Of a stretch of DNA of 64,000 bases, positions 59,292 through 64,000 are shown one piece after another. The stretch is from CAVZBW01 sp963778465 (GTDB lineage: Bacteria; Actinomycetota; Acidimicrobiia; Acidimicrobiales; RAAP-2). Position numbers and translations under genes: made by a program. The notes under the pieces are model-generated. The model ran no database searches. It was not told where the DNA came from and saw nothing but the letters and a program-made list of their open reading frames with translations. The first letter of the stretch is position 1. The number at the start of each line of letters is the position of its first letter. The DNA lies in assembly GCA_963778465.1 (NCBI GenBank), contig CAVZUK010000003.1, positions 248,001 through 312,000 on the forward strand, in the 5' to 3' direction.

Positions 59292-60863
59292 ACGCTGATG
59301 GTCCGTCGGATGAAGGTGGTCTTCGGCAAGCCGCTTGAGTCCCGTCCGGTCCACCTTGCCCGTCGGGTTGAGGGGTATCTCGTCGAGGAACACGATCTCC
59401 TCGGGCGCCTTGTAGCCGACCCTCTGGCGGCAGAAGGCGATGAGCTCGTCGATCTTCGGGCGGGCGTGCTCTGGCCGGAGGGTCACGTAGGCGCGCACGT
59501 TCTCACCGTGCACGAGGTCGTGGATGCCGACCACTCCTGCGAGCGCGACGGCAGGGTGTTCGAGCAGCGCGTCCTCGACCTCGAGCGGGCTGATGTTGGA
59601 GCCGTCATGGACGATCACCTGCTTCTTCCGCCCGAAGAACCAGACGTATCCCTCTGCGTCGGCTCGGGCGAGATCGCCCGAATCGAGCCACCCGTCACGC
59701 ACGACGGCCTCGGTCGCCTCCGGTGCGTTCCAGTAACCGACCATCTGGCTGCGCGACTTGATCCACATCCGACCCACGGTCCCGGCGCTCACCTCGGCGC
59801 CGTGCTCGTCCCGGATCGAGATGGCGAATCCGCCAATGGGCCTGCCGATCGATCCCTGCTTGATCATCCCCGAGGGAGGGTTGATGGTGGCCATCCCGAC
59901 CTCCGTCATGCCGTAGCCCTCGTCGATCGGGAACCCGGCGAGGGCCGAGAACTCCCCCAGCAGCTCCGCAGAGACCTTGTCGGATCCGGAACGGCACAGC
60001 CGGAGCGACGCAAGGTCCTCCGGGAGCAGGTCGTGTTCTCGAACCAGCGCCGTCAAGGCTGCCGGCAACATGGCGAGGAAGGTCGGCCGTTGAGCGCGGA
60101 TGAGCGGGAGCATCTCGTGGGCCTCCAGCACCCTCGCCACCACCACCCGAGCGCCGACGGAGAGGGCCGCAAAGGTCCACAGGAACGACCCGAGGTGGGA
60201 CATCGACGAGCCCGGGAGGCAGACATCGTCCCCCGTGAGCTCCAATCCGGCCACGGCGCTGGCGAGCATCCAGCGCAGCGTGTCGTAGGTGTGGGTGACG
60301 CCCTTGGCCGGGCCGGTGCTCCCGGAGGTGAAGAAGATCCCTGCGGGGCTGGAAGGCCCCGGTCGTTCGAGACCCGGCTTGCCCGCCACCCCCTCCGCGA
60401 CCAACGCGTCGAACCGCAGGCTCCGACCGGGTCCCGGCCCCTCGCACCAAATCGGCCCCAACGGCACGTCTGGCACGACGCGGGAGGTCGCAACATCGTC
60501 GGATCGCTCTGCATGGGCGAGAAGGGCCCGCGCCTCGCTGACCTCGAGAGCGTGATCGATCTCCCTCGCGGTGTAGCGGTAGTTGAGCGGCGTGACCACG
60601 ATGCCGGTCTTGAAGCAGGCCAGGTAGTGCAGAACGAGGTCGACTCGGTTGGGCATCAGCGAGGCAAACCGGTCTCCCGGTTCGAGTCCCATGTCGAGGT
60701 AGGCCAAGGCCAGGGCATCACTCGCCTCATCGAGCTCGCTCCACGTGAGCTTCCGAGCGCTCGACACCACCGCCGTTGCCTGTGGCCGGGTCTCCCAACC
60801 GGTCTGCAAGATGGTGTCCAGGTACGGCGGTGCGCCTGCGAGTGGCCCTCCCTCGAGCGGCAT
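59289..60863 (-). CDS. AMP-forming acyl-CoA synthetase/ligase
   Basis: 524 residues. Motif A3 FFTSGSTGPAKGV, A5 YGMTEVG, A7 WLDSGDLARADAEGY and A10 NPTGKVDR are all in place. Activates a carboxylic acid to its CoA ester through an acyl-adenylate. Could serve fatty or steroid acids in view of the P450s nearby. ATG start 60863. Confidence 0.92.
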   Translation of the reverse strand: MPLEGGPLAGAPPYLDTILQTGWETRPQATAVVSSARKLTWSELDEASDALALAYLDMGLEPGDRFASLMPNRVDLVLHYLACFKTGIVVTPLNYRYTAREIDHALEVSEARALLAHAERSDDVATSRVVPDVPLGPIWCEGPGPGRSLRFDALVAEGVAGKPGLERPGPSSPAGIFFTSGSTGPAKGVTHTYDTLRWMLASAVAGLELTGDDVCLPGSSMSHLGSFLWTFAALSVGARVVVARVLEAHEMLPLIRAQRPTFLAMLPAALTALVREHDLLPEDLASLRLCRSGSDKVSAELLGEFSALAGFPIDEGYGMTEVGMATINPPSGMIKQGSIGRPIGGFAISIRDEHGAEVSAGTVGRMWIKSRSQMVGYWNAPEATEAVVRDGWLDSGDLARADAEGYVWFFGRKKQVIVHDGSNISPLEVEDALLEHPAVALAGVVGIHDLVHGENVRAYVTLRPEHARPKIDELIAFCRQRVGYKAPEEIVFLDEIPLNPTGKVDRTGLKRLAEDHLHPTDHQR

Positions 60864-60927
60864 GAGCCGGGATGGTAGCGGGGGGGAGGGTCCGGGCGCC
60901 GGGGTTTCGCTCCTGGATCAGTGACGA

Positions 60928-61006
60928 CGACGGCGGCCTCCGCGGCGTAGTCCTTGCCCGTCGCCTCGTAGATCAAGTCGTACACGTGTGCGGTCTGACG
61001 GAACAT
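60928..61006 (-). pseudogene. SAM-methyltransferase N-terminal fragment
   Basis: Behind a strong GGAGAGGAGG site, ATG 61006 opens MFRQTAHVYDLIYEATGKDY-AAEAA, the N-terminus of a common actinobacterial methyltransferase, but the similarity stops after about 26 residues and the frame runs into the antisense of the ligase promoter. The rest of the gene, with motif I, is missing. Confidence 0.5.
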
Positions 61007-61218
61007 CGGTCCTCCTCTCCGACCAACACGGCCACCGGGGCATTTCTCAAAATGGGCTGGCATACTGCGGAGCGACTTGTCGAGGATTGGGCCCTCGGCA
61101 AGGGTTAAGACCCCATCGATAGGCCCGACTGACCCCGTGGGAGTTCATCGCATTTGACGATATCTTTCGATCGGCCGATCCGGGGTCCGAGGCTGGTTCG
61201 ACCAGGTGATCTTCTGGC

Positions 61219-63393
61219 ATGAGCCCCTGGCGCAACCCCTTCTCCCGTCACCGCAGCTACCTGCGCCCGCCCAGGAGCGCGCTGCGGCCGAGGCGTTCCC
61301 GCCGCTCCCAGATCCCCAAATTCCGGATGCGCCCGACCCGCCGGGTGGAGATGGCGGCCGCCATGTCGGCGCCCGAGGAGCGCAGCTCCCGGCCCAACCT
61401 CCGCCTCACCCTGGTGGGGCTGATCGTCCTCGGGCTCTTCGCCCTCCTGGGGCTGCGCCTCTGGTCGCTCCAGGTGGTCAACTACAAGGCCTACGCCGCC
61501 GCGGTGAACGGCAACACCTTGCGCATCGCCTCGGTGACCGCCCCCCGCGGCGACATCGTCGATCGCAACGACACCGTCATCGTGGGCAACGTCACCCAGC
61601 AGGAGATCGTGCTCTCCCGCGCCGAGGCCACCCAGCACCCCGAGTCGATCGGCCAGGTGGCGGCCCTGGTCGGCGAGACCCCCGACCAGGTCAAGACCGA
61701 CCTCAACAACCCCCAGTACAGCCCCTACGAGCCCGTCCCGGTCCTGAAGAACGCCTCCGCGGCGACCGTCCAGTACTTGGAAGCCCACCAGGCCCAGTAC
61801 CCGGGGGTCTCGGTGCAGTCGGTGACCGTGCGCAGCTACCCCCAGGGCGGCACCACCGCCAACCAGGTCTTGGGCTACGTGAGCCCCATCACCGGCCAGG
61901 AGCTGTCCTACCTGCAAAAGGCCGATCCGAGCGCCGGCTACTCCCTGTCCAGCCAGATCGGCCAGACGGGCCTCGAGAACGAGTACGAGTCCTCCCTGAA
62001 GGGCACCGACGGCAAGCAGTACCTCGAGGTCAACGCCCAGGGCAACGTGGTCGGCACCTTGAAGACGGTCCAGCCCACCCAGGGCGACACCCTGGTCACC
62101 AACCTCGACCTCGGACTCCAGCAGGCCGCCGAGAAGGCCCTGGCCGACGACATCAACGTCGATCGTCAAACTCCTGATCCCAAGACCGGAAAGCCTCCCG
62201 AGGCCACCAACGGCGCGGCCATCGTGATGGACGTGAACACCGGGGCCGTCCTGGCCATGGCCTCGTATCCCAACACCAACGACCTGAACAACTGGGTGGG
62301 TGGCATCTCCAACGCCGCGTATCAGGCGCTCAACGCCGACTGCCCTCTGCATGGCGGTGCCAACGCCCCCTGCCCGCTCATCGACTACGCCATCCAGGGC
62401 ACCTACACCCCGGGGTCCACCTTCAAGCTCAACACGGCCACCGCCGCGCTCCAGGACGGCCTCATCTCTCCCGAGACCCTCATCGAGGACAACGGGAGCT
62501 TCACCATCCAAAACTGCACGGGCTCATGCACCTTCTACGACGCCGAATCGTCTGGGGCGGGCTCGATCGACGTGTCGACGGCGCTCACCGTCTCCTCGGA
62601 CGTCTTCTTCTACACGCTCGGTGACTGGTTCTGGAACGACCGCGGCACCTACGGCGAAACTCCCATCCAGGACGTCGCCGCCCAGTACAGCCTGGGCCAG
62701 CTGACGGGCATCGACCTGCCAGACGAGGTGGCCGGGCAGGTGGACAGTCCAGCCCTCGAAAAGAAGCAGTATGACGTCACCTGGACGGCGGGCTACAACC
62801 TCGAGATGGCCTTCGGCCAGGGGGCCACCGTCATCACCCCGATCGAGCAGGCGGTGGCCTACTCGACCTTCGCCAACGGCGGCACCCGCTACCAGCCGCT
62901 GCTCGGCGCGGCCGTGGTCGACCAGAGCGGCAAGGTGGTCAAGACCATCCCGCCCAAGGCGGAGGGCCACGTCACCATCTCGCAGTCCAACTACTCGGCG
63001 ATGCTCAAGGGGTTCGAGGGCGTGGTCAACGATCCGAGCGGCACCGCCTACGGCACCTTCCAGGCCGACGCTTCGCCTCAGGTGTTGGCGATGAACCTGG
63101 CCGGCAAGACCGGCACCGCCGACCTGCAGCCTCCCGCCGAGCCCAACGCCTGGTTCGTGTCCTTCGGGCCCAACCCGAAGCCCAAGTACGTGGTGCTCGC
63201 GGTGGTGGCCCAGGGTGGCTACGGCGCCCAGGCGGCGGCCCCGGCAGTGGCCCAGATCTGGAACTACCTGGCCGCCAACCAGCCCGGACAGGTGGAGCTC
63301 CCGACCGTCTCCAAGCAGCCCTCGACCACCCCGCCACCGACCAACCCGCCCACCGTGGCGCCCACCACGACGACCACGACGGCGGGTCCCTGA
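61219..63393 (+). CDS. Penicillin-binding protein 2 (MrdA/FtsI-like transpeptidase)
   Basis: 724 residues. A basic cytoplasmic tail of 60 residues, one membrane anchor (LTLVGLIVLGLFALLGLRLW), a dimerisation domain with APRGDIVDRN, then the transpeptidase: TPGSTFKLNTA (active Ser and Lys), SSD in TVSSDVFFYTLGD and LAGKTGTAD (KTG). The end is a Thr/Pro-rich tail. Cross-links peptidoglycan in elongation. ATG 61219 chosen; upstream region is the remnant above. Confidence 0.93.
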   Translation: MSPWRNPFSRHRSYLRPPRSALRPRRSRRSQIPKFRMRPTRRVEMAAAMSAPEERSSRPNLRLTLVGLIVLGLFALLGLRLWSLQVVNYKAYAAAVNGNTLRIASVTAPRGDIVDRNDTVIVGNVTQQEIVLSRAEATQHPESIGQVAALVGETPDQVKTDLNNPQYSPYEPVPVLKNASAATVQYLEAHQAQYPGVSVQSVTVRSYPQGGTTANQVLGYVSPITGQELSYLQKADPSAGYSLSSQIGQTGLENEYESSLKGTDGKQYLEVNAQGNVVGTLKTVQPTQGDTLVTNLDLGLQQAAEKALADDINVDRQTPDPKTGKPPEATNGAAIVMDVNTGAVLAMASYPNTNDLNNWVGGISNAAYQALNADCPLHGGANAPCPLIDYAIQGTYTPGSTFKLNTATAALQDGLISPETLIEDNGSFTIQNCTGSCTFYDAESSGAGSIDVSTALTVSSDVFFYTLGDWFWNDRGTYGETPIQDVAAQYSLGQLTGIDLPDEVAGQVDSPALEKKQYDVTWTAGYNLEMAFGQGATVITPIEQAVAYSTFANGGTRYQPLLGAAVVDQSGKVVKTIPPKAEGHVTISQSNYSAMLKGFEGVVNDPSGTAYGTFQADASPQVLAMNLAGKTGTADLQPPAEPNAWFVSFGPNPKPKYVVLAVVAQGGYGAQAAAPAVAQIWNYLAANQPGQVELPTVSKQPSTTPPPTNPPTVAPTTTTTTAGP

Positions 63394-63477
63394 GGCGATA
63401 CCGCGGAATTCGTCACGGAGATCGGCCAGGTCGGGGGCTCGTTTGCCCCAGAAACTGGAGTGTGTTCTCATTCTTCG

Positions 63478-63918
63478 GTGAGCGAACCGAGAATCACCAC
63501 GACGAAACTCGAGTTCCCTTACAGCCGGACGCTCGGGCCAGTGGTGGGAGCGTTCCTTGCCGGTCTGCGGGAGGGGAAGCTGTTGGGGATCCGAGGCAAG
63601 GACGGGCGGGTGTTGGCCCCGCCCCTCGAGTACGACCCCGAGACGGGTGAGTCACTCGGCACCGACATGGTTCCCGTCGGACCCGAGGGGACGGTGGTCG
63701 CCTGGACCTGGGTGGACACGCCGAGCTCGAAGCACCCGCTGGACCACCCCTTCTCCTTCGCCTTGGTGAAGCCGGACGGGGCCGACACCGCCATGGTCGG
63801 GGCTGTCGACGCGGGATCAGCGGACGCGATGTCGAGCGGGATGAGGGTTCGGCCGCGGTTCGCGAAGGAGCCACACAACGTGATCACCGACCTCGAAGCC
63901 TGGGAGCCAGTGCCATGA
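63478..63918 (+). CDS. DUF35 OB-fold protein (lacks the zinc-ribbon cysteines)
   Basis: 146 residues: FPYSRTLGPVVGAFLAGLREGK at the N-terminus, LEYDPETGE and an OB fold (GTVVAWTWVDTPSS, FALVKPDGADTAMVG). In DUF35 partners of thiolases and of ChsH2-like hydratases the N-terminal part has four Cys; here they are replaced (GIRGKDGRVLAPP). GTG 63478 gives the natural N-terminus. Probable subunit of a thiolase or enoyl-CoA hydratase complex for steroid or fatty acid CoA esters. Confidence 0.78.
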   Translation: MSEPRITTTKLEFPYSRTLGPVVGAFLAGLREGKLLGIRGKDGRVLAPPLEYDPETGESLGTDMVPVGPEGTVVAWTWVDTPSSKHPLDHPFSFALVKPDGADTAMVGAVDAGSADAMSSGMRVRPRFAKEPHNVITDLEAWEPVP

Positions 63919-64000
63919 CCGACACCGCCAAGGAAGACCTGGTCATGGAACACCTCGTGAGCCTCACCTACCACGAGAGGCTCACGGACAACCTCAACCG
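63915..64000 (+). CDS. N-terminus of a further DUF35/OB-type protein, cut by window end
   Basis: Starts MTDTAKEDLVMEHLVSLTYH from the ATG that overlaps the previous stop (ATGA). Only 28 residues are visible. In similar operons the second gene is another OB-fold subunit; this fits but cannot be shown. Confidence 0.5.
   Translation, partial: MTDTAKEDLVMEHLVSLTYHERLTDNLN

Overview
The window is GC-rich actinobacterial DNA. F420/flavin LLM oxidoreductases, a mycothiol-type isomerase fold, actinobacterial P450s, VOC proteins and many GTG starts fit an environmental actinobacterium, probably Acidimicrobiia (inference). Most of it is densely coding, with ATGA/GTGA-overlapped operons.

Layout. 0.1-2.2 kb: LLM oxidoreductase and a convergent amidohydrolase. 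2.3-7.6 kb: ECF sigma/anti-sigma pair followed by membrane and secreted proteins (ICMT-like, two PF03640 secreted-repeat proteins, sterol-desaturase-like, DoxX). 7.6-10.8 kb: a damaged epimerase, TetR, methyltransferase, VOC protein and a DUF4239 remnant. 11.0-18.5 kb (minus strand): gdmH-ureABC-ureFGD-ureohydrolase-MDMPI, a guanidine/urea nitrogen operon, with an agmatinase diverging at 18.7 kb. 19.7-32.9 kb: amidohydrolase and SDR (minus), then cysteine hydrolase, solute-binding protein, a guanidine-I (ykkC) riboswitch, glutamine-synthetase-like ligase, creatininase-family amidohydrolase, peptide-type ABC transporter, a further agmatinase-family ureohydrolase and a Rieske oxygenase. 32.9-34.3 kb: an unknown protein and an MBL-fold hydrolase. 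34.4-35.3 kb: a corrupted gene and A-rich tracts. 35.3-39.8 kb: amidohydrolases, SDR and enolase-superfamily enzyme. 39.9-44.2 kb: membrane proteins, ABM monooxygenase, P450. 44.2-50.2 kb: LLM oxidoreductase, LEH/SnoaL-like protein, acyl-CoA-dehydrogenase-like enzyme, TetR with two operators, CYP125-like P450, quinone oxidoreductase. 50.2-56.2 kb: GrpB, Bfd ferredoxin plus bacterioferritin, MarR, VOC, two alpha/beta hydrolases, DUF5996, ferredoxin. 56.2-58.9 kb: ABC-2 exporter with TetR. 58.9-64 kb: multicopper oxidase remnant, acyl-CoA ligase, methyltransferase remnant, PBP2 and DUF35 proteins.

The central biology is guanidine nitrogen metabolism. GdmH would give urea plus ammonia and urease completes the breakdown. 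On the other strand a guanidine-sensing riboswitch precedes an uptake and degradation operon that pairs a GS-like ligase, a creatininase-family enzyme, a ureohydrolase and a Rieske oxygenase. That combination is not one I know as a described ykkC regulon; it suggests use of substituted guanidines.

Sequence quality is uneven. From about 20.0 to 32.4 kb the genes carry an extra base every 15-120 nt. Nearly always the extra base sits at a codon third position and gives two different synonymous bases side by side (for example CC then C,G). This looks like two strain alleles both kept in the consensus, rather than pseudogenization or random read error. AT-rich and A-rich blocks at 32.5 and 34.8-35.25 kb are further suspect patches. 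Gene ends in these parts are approximate.
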